The notes below the pieces were generated by a model that made no database searches, was not told the DNA's origin, and worked only from the letters and a program-made list of their open reading frames with translations. DNA of 64,000 nucleotides from CAVVSD01 sp963757125 (GTDB taxonomy: Bacteria; Actinomycetota; Thermoleophilia; Solirubrobacterales; Solirubrobacteraceae). Each line of letters opens with the position of its first letter. The stretch's first letter is position 1. The translations under genes were made by a program, and so were the position numbers. The stretch covers positions 186,001 through 250,000 of the forward strand of contig CAVWQP010000004.1 of the NCBI GenBank assembly GCA_963757125.1, in the 5' to 3' direction. This document shows, one piece after another, positions 35,710-43,911 of the stretch.

Positions 35710-36309
35710 TCAAAGCCGGCGGCGCCCCGCGAAGGCCTTGCCGAGCGTGACCTCGTCGGCGTACTCGAGATCGGCGCCCACGGGCAGTCCGCTGGCCAGC
35801 CGGGTGACCGCGACCGCCGGGGTGCGCTCGCGCAACGTGTCCGCGATGTGCATCGCCGTGGCCTCGCCCGTGGTCGTGGGGTTCGTCGCGATGACGACCT
35901 CCGTCACGCCCTCGGCCTGCACGCGCGTGTAGAGCTCGGCGAGATGCAGGTCCTCGGGATCGACGCCGTCGATCGGCGACAGCGCGCCGCCGAGCACGTG
36001 GTAGCGGCCCCGGAACTCATGGGTGCGCTCGACGGGAATGACGTCCCCCGCCTCCTCCACGACGCAGATGACCGTCGGATCGCGGCGGGCGTCGTCGCAG
36101 ATCGTGCAACGCGGCCCGTCCGCGAGGTTGAAGCAGATCTCGCACGGGCGGATGAGGGCCTTGACCTCGCGGATCGCGTCCGACAGGGCGTTGGCCTCCT
36201 CGTCCGTGCTGCGCAGGATGTGGAAGGCCAGGCGCTGGGCGGTGCGCGCGCCGATGCCCGGCAGCCGGCCGAGCTCGGTGATGAGGCGCTGGACCGGCGG
36301 CGCGTGCAG
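35710..36309 (-). CDS. recR: Recombination mediator RecR, probably CTG-initiated
   Basis: 199 residues when started at CTG 36309, the normal RecR length. Helix-hairpin-helix PPVQRLITELGRLPGIGARTAQRLAFHIL (residues 4-32), Cys4 zinc module CEICFNLADGPRCTIC, Toprim domain with VVEEAGDVIPVERT and the C-terminal GLPVGADLEYADEVTLGKAF. Works with RecF/RecO to load RecA at gaps. No ATG, GTG or TTG occurs in frame between the upstream stop (TAG of ybaB, two codons before the CTG) and codon 84. An AGAGG ribosome site sits 6 bases before the CTG, supporting a CTG start. Third gene of dnaX-ybaB-recR. Confidence 0.9.
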   Translation of the reverse strand: MHAPPVQRLITELGRLPGIGARTAQRLAFHILRSTDEEANALSDAIREVKALIRPCEICFNLADGPRCTICDDARRDPTVICVVEEAGDVIPVERTHEFRGRYHVLGGALSPIDGVDPEDLHLAELYTRVQAEGVTEVVIATNPTTTGEATAMHIADTLRERTPAVAVTRLASGLPVGADLEYADEVTLGKAFAGRRRL

Positions 36310-36312
36310 CGT

Positions 36313-36750
36313 CTACCTCTTCTTCTGCGCGCGGCGCGCCGCGCGGTTGGGCGCCCCGGGCGGGAGGGCGCCGGGGCCGCCGCCGCCGCTGGGGAGTCCG
36401 CCGCCCAGGCCGCCGAGCCCGCCGAGCGCCTCGAGCATCGAGTTGGGGTCCATGTCGCCCATGCCGCCGCCCATCTTGGAGGCCGCGAGCTCCTCGACCT
36501 GGCGCAGCGCCTCGTTGACCGCCGCGGTCACGAGGTCCTGCAGCATCTCGACGTCCTCGGGATCGACGGCGTCGGGGTCGATCGTGATGGACTGCAGGCG
36601 CAGGTCGCCGGACGCGACGACCTTCACCATCCCGCCGCCGGCGGACGCCTCGACGCGCTCCTGCTTCAGCGCCTCCTGGGCCTCCTGCTGCTGGGCCATC
36701 ATCTCCTGGGCCTGCTGGAGCATCTTGTTCAGGTTCGGTGGCTGCGGCAT
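36313..36750 (-). CDS. ybaB: YbaB/EbfC nucleoid-associated protein
   Basis: 145 residues. N-terminal helix NLNKMLQQAQEMMAQQQEAQEALKQERVEASAGGGMVKVV, then SGDLRLQSITIDPDAVDPEDVEMLQDLVTAAVNEALRQVEELAASKM, the full YbaB/EbfC domain. The C-terminal ~45 residues are unusual, Gly/Pro-rich (LGGLGGLGGGLPSGGGG) and end in a basic RAARRAQKKR tail that could add DNA contacts. ATG overlaps the dnaX TGA by one base (TGATG). Its TAG stop is in the same frame as recR, two codons upstream. Confidence 0.93.
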   Translation of the reverse strand: MPQPPNLNKMLQQAQEMMAQQQEAQEALKQERVEASAGGGMVKVVASGDLRLQSITIDPDAVDPEDVEMLQDLVTAAVNEALRQVEELAASKMGGGMGDMDPNSMLEALGGLGGLGGGLPSGGGGPGALPPGAPNRAARRAQKKR

Positions 36751-38438
36751 CAGGCGGTCTCCTCCGGCGGGGCCTCGGGGATGATCTCCTCGGCGTCGAA
36801 CTCTGTCACGAAGCGCGCGACCCACTCCTCCTCCGTCAGCGGAGGCGGATTGCCGGGGCCGTCGGTGCCGCCCGCGGCCGCCATCCCCACCTCGAGCTCG
36901 CGCAGCTCGTAGGCGAGGGTCGGTGCCTGGCCGGTGACGGCCTTGAGCGCCTCGAGGACGCACGCGCGGTAGGTCTCGGTGTCCGCCTTGCGCCGCAGGA
37001 ACTCCGAGCCGGGCGGGAAGGCGACGGTCAGCTCGCCGCTGCGAAGCTCCACCGGCCGCGACTCCGCGAGGACGCTCGCGCAGAGCATGTTCGTGGTCTT
37101 GAGGTGGTCCAGGACGGCGGGCCAGACGTCGCGCAGGCCGTCCAGCGAGGCGGGAGCTGCCGCCCGGGGCTCCGGCTCCGGCTCGGGCGCCGGCGGAGGA
37201 GGTGGCGGCGGCTCGTCGGCGACCGGCGCGGCGGCAGGCGGCGGCGCGACCGGCGGCGTGGGAGGCGCGAGCGGCGGCGGCGCGACCTGCGGCCGCCCGC
37301 CTTCGAGCGCCTCGACGCGCGCCAGCAGCGCCTTCACCGACGGATCGACCTCCGGCGACGCGGCCTTCACGAGCGCGAGCTCGAGCTGCGTGCGCGGGTC
37401 GGCTCCGTTGCGCCCCGCCTCCAGCGCGGAGGCGATCAGGTCCAGGAACCGCGCGACCTCGCCGCGCCCGATGCGCGAGGCCTGGTCGACGAGGCGGGCG
37501 TCGCGGTCGGGCGTGAGCCGCAGCTCGGCGGGCAGCTCGCCCAGCGCCTGGACGACCATGAGGTCGCGCGCGTGCGCCTCGAGGTCCTTCACGAACGTCG
37601 TCGGGTCGCGCCCCGTGTCGACGAGGCGGGCGGCGCCGAGCAGCGCCTCGCGCGCGTCGCGGGCGGCGATCGCGTCGAGCGCCGAGAACAGCAGGTCGGT
37701 GTCGGCGACGCCGAGGACCGCGAGCACGTCCGCCGTCGTGATCGTCTGCCCCGAGTAGGTCACGAGCTGCTCGAGCGTGCCGAGCGCGTCGCGGAACGAC
37801 CCGGTCGCGTGGCGCGCGAGCAGGGCGAGCGCCTCGGCGGGCACCTCGATGTCCTCCTCGCCGGCGACGCGGCGCAGCACCGACGTGATCTGCTCGACGG
37901 TCGGCCGTGTGAAGTCGAAGCGGTGGCAGCGGTCGACGACCGTCGGCAGCACCTTCTGCGCCTCGGTCGTGGCGAGCACGAAGATCGTCCGCGGCGGCGG
38001 CTCCTCCAGCGTCTTGAGGAACGCGTTCCACGCCTGCGGCGAGAGCATGTGCGCCTCGTCGAGGATGTAGATCTTGTGCCGGCCCGACACCGGCGCGAAG
38101 GCGACGCGCTCGCGCAGGTCGCGGATGTCGTCGACCGAGTTGTTCGACGCCGCGTCCATCTCGATGACGTCCATGGACGTCGCGCTCGCGATGGAGACGC
38201 ACGACTCGCACACGCCGCAGGGCGTGACGGTCGGGCCGTGCTCGCAGTTCAGGCAGGCGGCGAGGATCTTGGCCATCGACGTCTTGCCCGTGCCGCGCGA
38301 GCCGACGAACAGGTAGGCGTGGTGCACCTTGTCCTGCTCGACCGCGTTGCGCAGCGTGCGCACGACGTGCTCCTGCCCGACGACCTGATCGAAGGTCCTC
38401 GGGCGGTGACGGCGGTACAGCGACGGAGCCGTGGGCAC
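36750..38438 (-). CDS. dnaX: DNA polymerase III subunits gamma/tau
   Basis: 562 residues. Clamp-loader ATPase: LYRRHRPRTFDQVVGQEHV, Walker A GSRGTGKT (46-53), zinc ligands Cys65, Cys74, Cys77 and Cys80, Walker B YILDEAHML, sensor FVLATTE. A long Pro/Ala/Glu linker (about 380-430, with PPPPPPP and EPEPEP) leads to the tau C-terminal domain (DGLRDVWPAVLDHLKTTNMLCASVL). GTG 38438 has no spaced ribosome site, but TAGACT at 38446-38451 lies 7 bases upstream, suggesting a leaderless message. Confidence 0.96.
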   Translation of the reverse strand: MPTAPSLYRRHRPRTFDQVVGQEHVVRTLRNAVEQDKVHHAYLFVGSRGTGKTSMAKILAACLNCEHGPTVTPCGVCESCVSIASATSMDVIEMDAASNNSVDDIRDLRERVAFAPVSGRHKIYILDEAHMLSPQAWNAFLKTLEEPPPRTIFVLATTEAQKVLPTVVDRCHRFDFTRPTVEQITSVLRRVAGEEDIEVPAEALALLARHATGSFRDALGTLEQLVTYSGQTITTADVLAVLGVADTDLLFSALDAIAARDAREALLGAARLVDTGRDPTTFVKDLEAHARDLMVVQALGELPAELRLTPDRDARLVDQASRIGRGEVARFLDLIASALEAGRNGADPRTQLELALVKAASPEVDPSVKALLARVEALEGGRPQVAPPPLAPPTPPVAPPPAAAPVADEPPPPPPPAPEPEPEPRAAAPASLDGLRDVWPAVLDHLKTTNMLCASVLAESRPVELRSGELTVAFPPGSEFLRRKADTETYRACVLEALKAVTGQAPTLAYELRELEVGMAAAGGTDGPGNPPPLTEEEWVARFVTEFDAEEIIPEAPPEETA

Positions 38439-38460
38439 CCCTTCGAGTCTAGTGTCGCGG

Positions 38461-38489
38461 GCCGGACGTTCGGGTGCAGAACGTCCGGC
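38461..38489 (-). terminator. Terminator hairpin of the amine operon
   Basis: Perfect 10-bp arms GCCGGACGTT/AACGTCCGGC with a 9-base loop, 8 bases beyond the amidase stop and just before dnaX. No U-tract. Confidence 0.6.
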
Positions 38490-38497
38490 TCACGGCA

Positions 38498-39931
38498 CTA
38501 AAGCGGAGGGGGCACGGAACCACCGAGGGCGCGCTCGGCGAGCGTCGCGAAGCGCAGCGGCGTGCGGTCCTCGCCGAACGGGCCCACGGCCTGCAGCCCG
38601 GTGGGCATGCCGTCGACGGTCCGGCCGGTCGGGATCGCGGTCGCCGGGAGGTTCGCGACCGTCACGAGGCCCGGCCACTGCAGCCCGTTCATGTAGGGCA
38701 CGGGCGCGCCGTCGACCAGCGTCGTCCGCGAGTACTGCGCGATGTGCCCGGGGCCGTCGCCCGAGTGGTCGTGCGGGAACGCGACCGTCGGCATGACCGG
38801 GCAGAGGATCAGGTCGTAGCGCTCGAAGAAGCGCCGCCACGCCGCCTGCAGTCCCAGCTGGCGCTCCTCGAGGGCGAGGAACTCGTGATGGGTCATGCGC
38901 ACCGCCTTCGCGATCCGCGCCGGATAGCCCGCCGGGTCCTGTCCCTCCCCGGCGGCCTCCGTGACGGCGAGCACCTCCTCGGGCATGCCGGCCGAGATGG
39001 TCGCGAAGAGCATGGCCACGTAGAGGTCGTCGCTCGCGCGGACGTCGATGTCCGGCCGGGCCTCCTCGTCGACGGTCACGCCCAGGCCGCGCAGGTCGTC
39101 GGCGTAGGCGCGCATCGCGTCGAGGCAGCGGCCGTCCGCGCTGAGGACGCTTCCGTCCGCCCACAGGGCGACGCGGAAGTCCTCGAGCCGCTCGTGGCGG
39201 CTCGGGCCCGGCGGCGCCGGCGCCAGGACGTCGAGCGCGAGCTCGAGGTCGGCCGCACTGCGCGCGAGCGGCCCGGCGACGCCGAGTGGCGGCGCCAGCA
39301 GCTCACCCGGCATCGGCGGGATGTGGCCGCGCACGGGGACGAGCCCGAAGCTCGACTTGTGGCCGTAGATGCCGCAGAAGTGCGCTGGGCAGCGGATGGA
39401 TCCGCCGATGTCGCTGCCCAGCTCCAGGGGCGTGAACCCCGCCGCGACGGCCGCGGCGGCCCCGCCGGACGAGCCGCCGGGCGTGCGCGTCGGGTCCCAC
39501 GGGTTGCCCGTCGTGCCGTGGACGGGGTTGTAGCTCTGGTGATCGGCGGCGGCCAGCGGCAGGTTCGTCTTGCCGAACGGGATGGCGCCCGCCGCGCGAA
39601 GCCGCGCGACGGCGTCCGCATCGCGCTCGGGCACGTGCTCTGCGAGATGCGGGAACCCACAGGTCGCCGGCATCCCGGCGACCTCGTAGGAGTCCTTGAT
39701 GGTCATCGGCAGGCCGTGCAGCGGGCCGCGGCCCTCGGCGGGCGCGGCGTCCGCCGCCCGCGCGGCCTCCCGGGCGCCCTCGACGTCGAGCGCGACGACG
39801 GCGTTGAGCTCGCCGTCCAGCCGGCCGATCCGATCGAGCTGCAGGTCGAGCAGCTCCTCCGACCCCAGCTCGCCCGAGCGCAGCCGGGCGACGAGGTCGC
39901 CGGCGGACGTCAGCTCCGTCGCGTCGCTCAT
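38498..39931 (-). CDS. Amidase signature family enzyme
   Basis: 477 residues. Ser-cisSer-Lys triad: Lys79 in PMTIKDSYEVAG, Ser154 in PGGSSGGAAAA, Ser178 in GSDIGGSIRCP, spaced as in fatty acid amide hydrolase. C-terminal ATAIPTGRTVDGMPTGLQAVGP is typical. Hydrolyses a carboxamide to acid plus ammonia or amine. Third gene after the permease and amine oxidase; ATG overlaps the oxidase TGA. In this setting it could release an amine for the oxidase or hydrolyse an amide formed downstream. Confidence 0.93.
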   Translation of the reverse strand: MSDATELTSAGDLVARLRSGELGSEELLDLQLDRIGRLDGELNAVVALDVEGAREAARAADAAPAEGRGPLHGLPMTIKDSYEVAGMPATCGFPHLAEHVPERDADAVARLRAAGAIPFGKTNLPLAAADHQSYNPVHGTTGNPWDPTRTPGGSSGGAAAAVAAGFTPLELGSDIGGSIRCPAHFCGIYGHKSSFGLVPVRGHIPPMPGELLAPPLGVAGPLARSAADLELALDVLAPAPPGPSRHERLEDFRVALWADGSVLSADGRCLDAMRAYADDLRGLGVTVDEEARPDIDVRASDDLYVAMLFATISAGMPEEVLAVTEAAGEGQDPAGYPARIAKAVRMTHHEFLALEERQLGLQAAWRRFFERYDLILCPVMPTVAFPHDHSGDGPGHIAQYSRTTLVDGAPVPYMNGLQWPGLVTVANLPATAIPTGRTVDGMPTGLQAVGPFGEDRTPLRFATLAERALGGSVPPPL

Positions 39932-41841
39932 GCGCAGTGGTGCCCCTTCGCCTGGCTCGGCGGGACCCGCATCGCCGGGTTGCGCGCGAAGAAGCCGACC
40001 GGCCGCAGCGCGAAGCCGACCCGCTCCACCGGCATGACCGGCCAGTCCTCGGTCCGCACCGCGTGCGACACGCCGAACGTGTGCCAGAGGACGACGTCGG
40101 CCTCCTCCAGCGGACGGTCCTTGGCGATCCACTCCGGCAGCCCGGCGCCCCCGGGGTGCTGGTTGGGGTGCTCGCCGGCCGCGTGCAGCTCGTCGGGGTC
40201 GAACCGGGTCACCCAGAGGTTCGCGTGCGCGAAGCCCGCCCGGCGCCCGACGCTCGACTCGGGCCCCGCGAGCATCGTCGGCCCGTTGAACGGCTGCAGC
40301 TTGTAGCCGGTCGGCTCGCCGACGTGGTTCGTCCGCCCCGGGTTGACGACCTTCCAGGAGCGCGCCGCGGCCGCGTCGATGTGGCGGCGGCCCTCCGACT
40401 CGCGCCGGATCGGCGTCGAGCGCGCGACGATCGCCTGCCCGTACGGGTTCTCCGGGCCCTCGTCGGCGCCGACGAGGTCGACCTCGTGGACCGTGTTCGC
40501 GAAGCCGTCGACCGCCATGTCCAGCCGCACGTTGAACAGGTGCTGGTGGTGCGGCGCGGCGAGGTCGGGGGCGACGCGGGTCGCGCTGCCCAGCTCCTGG
40601 TCGGGCGTCACGCCGCGCGTGAGGACGATGCCGGTCAGCTTCGCCTCCAGCTCGATCGTCCCGTCCTGGTACAGCGACCAGTAGAAGCCGTAGTCGTAGT
40701 TGCCGACCGTGGCGAAGAACGACACGACGAGCTTGCGCGAGCGGCGCACGTGCGCCATCCCGGACGCCACCTCCGTGTGCTTCCAGAGGACGCCCGCGTC
40801 CTCCTCGTGGATGCAGATCGCGTTGGGGATCTCGCGCGGCGCGCCCGCGCCGTCGGCGAGCACGGCGTCGACGTAGCGGATCTCGCCCAGGCAGTCGCAG
40901 CCCAGCTGCAGGGAGTTCGCCAGCCGGCCCATGCCGTACTCGCCCGCGTCGAAGTACGTACGCCAGTAGAAGCCGTCGTGCGGGTCGCCGTAGGGGACGA
41001 CCATCTCGCTGAGGCTGGCCCGGTAGAGGACCTGGCGATCCTCCTCGCCGTCGCGGAAGCGCAGGTCCGACAGCACGAGGCCGTCGACCGGGTGCAGCGC
41101 GACGTGCAGGCGCCAGTCCTGCCAGCGCAGCACGTGGCCGTCGAGCGTGAAGCCCGGCCCCTCGGGCTGGACGATGTCCAGCGGGGCGATGTCGTCGCGC
41201 CAGCCGCCGACGGCCTCCTCGGTCTCGTAGTCGCCGTCGGCGGTGGAGATGGGGACGATCGGGTCGTGGTCGAGGACGTCGACCACCTCGCCCGTGTCGA
41301 GGTCGACCGACGCGCGGAGGTGCTCGATCGGCGACGAGTAGGCGTTCGCCAGCGGGTGCGGCTTGAGGTACGGCGTGGCCCAGACGATCCGGCGCCCGGC
41401 CGGGTTCTCGGGGAAGCTCCCGGCGCTGAGCGGGTCGACCTGGACGATCGAGAGGTCCTCGATGCCGCGGCGGCGCAGCGCCTCCACGAAGCGCGGGTCG
41501 GCAACGGCCGCATCGGCCGCGCGCTCGAAGTCCTCGTCGACGATCGGCGGCAGCACGCCGTCGAGCACCTGCCAGGACTCCAGGCCGCTCGTCCCGAGGT
41601 CCACGATCCCCTCGTGGGTGCGCCGGGTCGCGCGGTCGGTCACGACGACGCGTGCGCGGCGCCCGATCTCGTCGCCGGACCCGAAGGCGACGACGACGTC
41701 CTTCGGCGGGTCGACGAGCACGACGAGCGAGAACACCGGCCGCTCGAGGTCGCCGGTCGCGCGCACGACGCCGACGGCCGCGACGATCTCCTCGGCCGTC
41801 AGCGGATCCAGCGGATGGGTGACTGCGACGACGACGCTCAT
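39928..41841 (-). CDS. Copper amine oxidase (topaquinone enzyme)
   Basis: 637 residues. The topaquinone precursor is Tyr382 in VGNYDYGFYW, catalytic Asp in YFDAGEYGMG, copper His in HHQHLFNVRLDM and a third His in LWHTFGVSHAVR. The N-terminal HPLDPLTAEEIVAAVGVVR is the family start. Oxidises primary amines to aldehydes with release of ammonia and hydrogen peroxide. No signal peptide, so cytoplasmic as in Arthrobacter phenylethylamine/histamine oxidases. ATG 41841 overlaps a TGA that would be the natural stop of the upstream permease. Confidence 0.95.
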   Translation of the reverse strand: MSVVVAVTHPLDPLTAEEIVAAVGVVRATGDLERPVFSLVVLVDPPKDVVVAFGSGDEIGRRARVVVTDRATRRTHEGIVDLGTSGLESWQVLDGVLPPIVDEDFERAADAAVADPRFVEALRRRGIEDLSIVQVDPLSAGSFPENPAGRRIVWATPYLKPHPLANAYSSPIEHLRASVDLDTGEVVDVLDHDPIVPISTADGDYETEEAVGGWRDDIAPLDIVQPEGPGFTLDGHVLRWQDWRLHVALHPVDGLVLSDLRFRDGEEDRQVLYRASLSEMVVPYGDPHDGFYWRTYFDAGEYGMGRLANSLQLGCDCLGEIRYVDAVLADGAGAPREIPNAICIHEEDAGVLWKHTEVASGMAHVRRSRKLVVSFFATVGNYDYGFYWSLYQDGTIELEAKLTGIVLTRGVTPDQELGSATRVAPDLAAPHHQHLFNVRLDMAVDGFANTVHEVDLVGADEGPENPYGQAIVARSTPIRRESEGRRHIDAAAARSWKVVNPGRTNHVGEPTGYKLQPFNGPTMLAGPESSVGRRAGFAHANLWVTRFDPDELHAAGEHPNQHPGGAGLPEWIAKDRPLEEADVVLWHTFGVSHAVRTEDWPVMPVERVGFALRPVGFFARNPAMRVPPSQAKGHHCA

Positions 41842-43270
41842 GTGCCTCCTGCCCTTCGCGCCCGAGGGCGGCGTAGACCTCGGGCCTGTTGCCCTTGAGC
41901 CACTGCCCGACGGCGAAGCCGAGCACGACCACGATGAGGATGAGCCACGGCAGCAGGGCGATGATGTCCGAGTCGCTGCCCGCGAGCGTCCGGAAGTTGA
42001 CGATCGCGAGGATGAACGCGGTCAGCAGGCCGGCGCCGCCGAGGGCCGGCGCGATGAGCGTGCTCCACAACCGGGGGTCGTGGCGGCGGCGGAAGAAGAC
42101 GACCACCGAGAACGCCGCCGCAGCCTGCAGCCCGACGATCGCGAGCGTCCCGAAGCCGGTCATGCTCGCCGTGATGTCGAGGAGCGGGTCGGCGCCGGTG
42201 ATCGCGAACGCACCGACGACGATGACGTTGAACGCGACCTGGACCGCGCTGGCGACCACCGGCGCCCCGTTGCGGCCGGTGCGGCCCAGGACGGACGGCA
42301 GCAGGCGGGCCCGGCCGAGCGCGAAGAGGTAGCGCGTCGCCGCGTTGTGCAGCGCGAGGAACGCGGCGAACAGGCTCACGAGCAGCAACAGCTCCATGAC
42401 GTCGGTGAGGAACGAGCCGAGGTACTCGTGGGAGATGTTGAAGATGAACGCGCCCGGGCCGCCCGTCGCGGGATCGTTCACGACGCCCTTGGCCGCCTCC
42501 GCGCCGACCGCGCTCACCGCCGAGAGCGAGGTGACGATGTAGAAGGCGCCCATGAGGATGATCGCGGCGTAGATCGCGCGCGGGATCGTCGTGAACGGAT
42601 CGCGCGCCTCCTCGGCGAACAGCGCCGCCGCCTCGAAGCCGAGGAAGCAGGTGAAGACGAACAGCAGGCCGAGCCCGAAGCCCGAGCCGAAGACGAGGTC
42701 CGGGTCGAACGCCCCGAAGTCCCAGCCCTCCTGGAACAGGACGGAGACGTCCATCACGAGCAGGATCGTCACCTCGCAGACGAGGGCGACGCCGAGGATC
42801 TTCGCGCTGATGTCGACCCCGCGGCGCCCGAGCACGAGGATGCCCGCCAGCGAGACCGCGCTCCACACCTCCCAGCCCAGGTTGATCCCGAAGAGGTCGT
42901 CGAGGACGAAGTCGGTGAAGAAGCCGCTGGTGGCGGTCGCACCCGCCATGAAGCAGTTGTAGCCCAGCACGGCGAGGTACGCGGTCGCGACGCCCGCGCG
43001 TGGGCCCACGGCCTTCGTGACGTACGCGTAGAACGCGCCGGCGTTGACGACGTGGCGGCTCATCTGCGCGTAGCCGATCGCGAACAGCAGCAGCGCGATC
43101 ACGGCGAGGACGAAGGCGCCGGGGATACCACCGCCGTTGCCCACGGCCATCCCGATCGGCACGACGACGACCGTCGCCGTGAGCGGCGCGACCGCGGCGA
43201 GCACGAGGAAGACGATCCCCGGCACACCGAGCGCGTCGCGCGTCAGGCGCCCTGCAGGCTGGTCGGACAT
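41838..43270 (-). CDS. APC-family amino acid/amine permease; C-terminal frame appears disturbed
   Basis: About 477 residues, 12 hydrophobic helices. Begins TRDALGVPGIVFLVLAAVAPLTATVVVVPIGMAVGNGGGIPG, typical of the amino acid-polyamine-organocation group, with FTCFLGFEAAALFAEEARDPFTTIPRAI as the family signature helix. It would import the amine substrate of the operon. The frame read from 43270 has no stop near the oxidase start and stays open through it; one extra base in the last ~15 codons would bring the TGA at 41838-41840 into frame, giving the ATGA overlap used elsewhere. The 3' boundary is therefore inferred. A GAGGGGGAG ribosome site precedes the ATG. Confidence 0.88.
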
Positions 43271-43306
43271 GGCGTTTGCTCCCCCTCGGGTTGACCCGGG
43301 TGCGAG

Positions 43307-43324
43307 ATTATCCAGATGGATAAT
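43307..43324. promoter_or_regulatory. 18-bp palindromic operator between permease and tetR
   Basis: ATTATCCA-GA-TGGATAAT, perfect 8-2-8 palindrome. It contains the TetR start codon (43316) and covers the -10 and part of the spacer of the permease promoter, so binding would repress both directions. Confidence 0.85.
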
Positions 43325-43334
43325 TTGGCGTCAA
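43307..43334 (-). promoter_or_regulatory. Sigma-70-type promoter of the permease-oxidase-amidase operon
   Basis: On the minus strand TTGACG (43334-43329) and GATAAT (43312-43307) are 16 bases apart, each one mismatch from consensus, about 37 bases before the permease ATG. Confidence 0.75.
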
Positions 43335-43900
43335 GCCGCGCACCGGGACACGGGGAGCGCCGCGCGGCGCTCCTGTCCGCGGCGGTGCGCGTGCTCGACC
43401 GCGACGGCATGCGTGGTCTCACCTACCGCTCCGTCGCGCAGGAGGCCGGGGTCAGCCACGGCCTGGTGCGCCATCACTTCGGCAGCCGCGACGCGCTCAT
43501 CCACGAGGCGGTCCTCGACCACGCCGACCGCTCGCTGGAGAGCACCCGGCTGGAGTCGGGCACGGGCCGGCTCGCGGACCTCGGCGCGGGGACCACCCGC
43601 ATGGTCACCGACCTGCAGAACCTGCCCGGGGTCGATTACGAGCTCGTCCTCGAGGCGCGCCGCCGCCCGGAGCTCGCCCCCGCCGTCCACGCGCTCTACG
43701 ACCGCTACCTCGACGCGACGCGGCGCGAGCTCGCCCGCATCGGGCTCGCGGACGACGAGCCGCTCGTCCGCCTCGTGTTCGCGGCCCTGGACGGGCTCGT
43801 CATCCAGCTGCTCGTCTTCGGCCGCGTCGACGAGGCGGACGCTGCGATCGCCCGCCTCCACGAGCTGCTCGCGGATCGGCTGCCGCCGGAGGCGAGATAG
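43316..43900 (+). CDS. TetR-family repressor of the amine operon
   Basis: 194 residues. Helix-turn-helix within 14-62: RRAALLSAAVRVLDRDGMRGLTYRSVAQEAGVSHGLVRHHFGSRDALIHEAV. The C-terminal ligand/dimer domain follows, with no recognisable ligand signature. Divergent from the permease gene with a perfect palindrome in between that includes this gene's own ATG, so autoregulation is likely. The probable inducer is an amine or a catabolite of the operon (inference). Confidence 0.92.
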   Translation: MDNLASSRAPGHGERRAALLSAAVRVLDRDGMRGLTYRSVAQEAGVSHGLVRHHFGSRDALIHEAVLDHADRSLESTRLESGTGRLADLGAGTTRMVTDLQNLPGVDYELVLEARRRPELAPAVHALYDRYLDATRRELARIGLADDEPLVRLVFAALDGLVIQLLVFGRVDEADAAIARLHELLADRLPPEAR

Positions 43901-43911
43901 CGTCCGGCCCG

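Noticed and set aside
38498..43270. A permease-amidase fusion protein of 1590 residues
   Set aside because: The middle third is the wrong frame of a clear copper amine oxidase whose start and stop overlap its neighbours; the fusion is explained by a missing stop in the permease frame.
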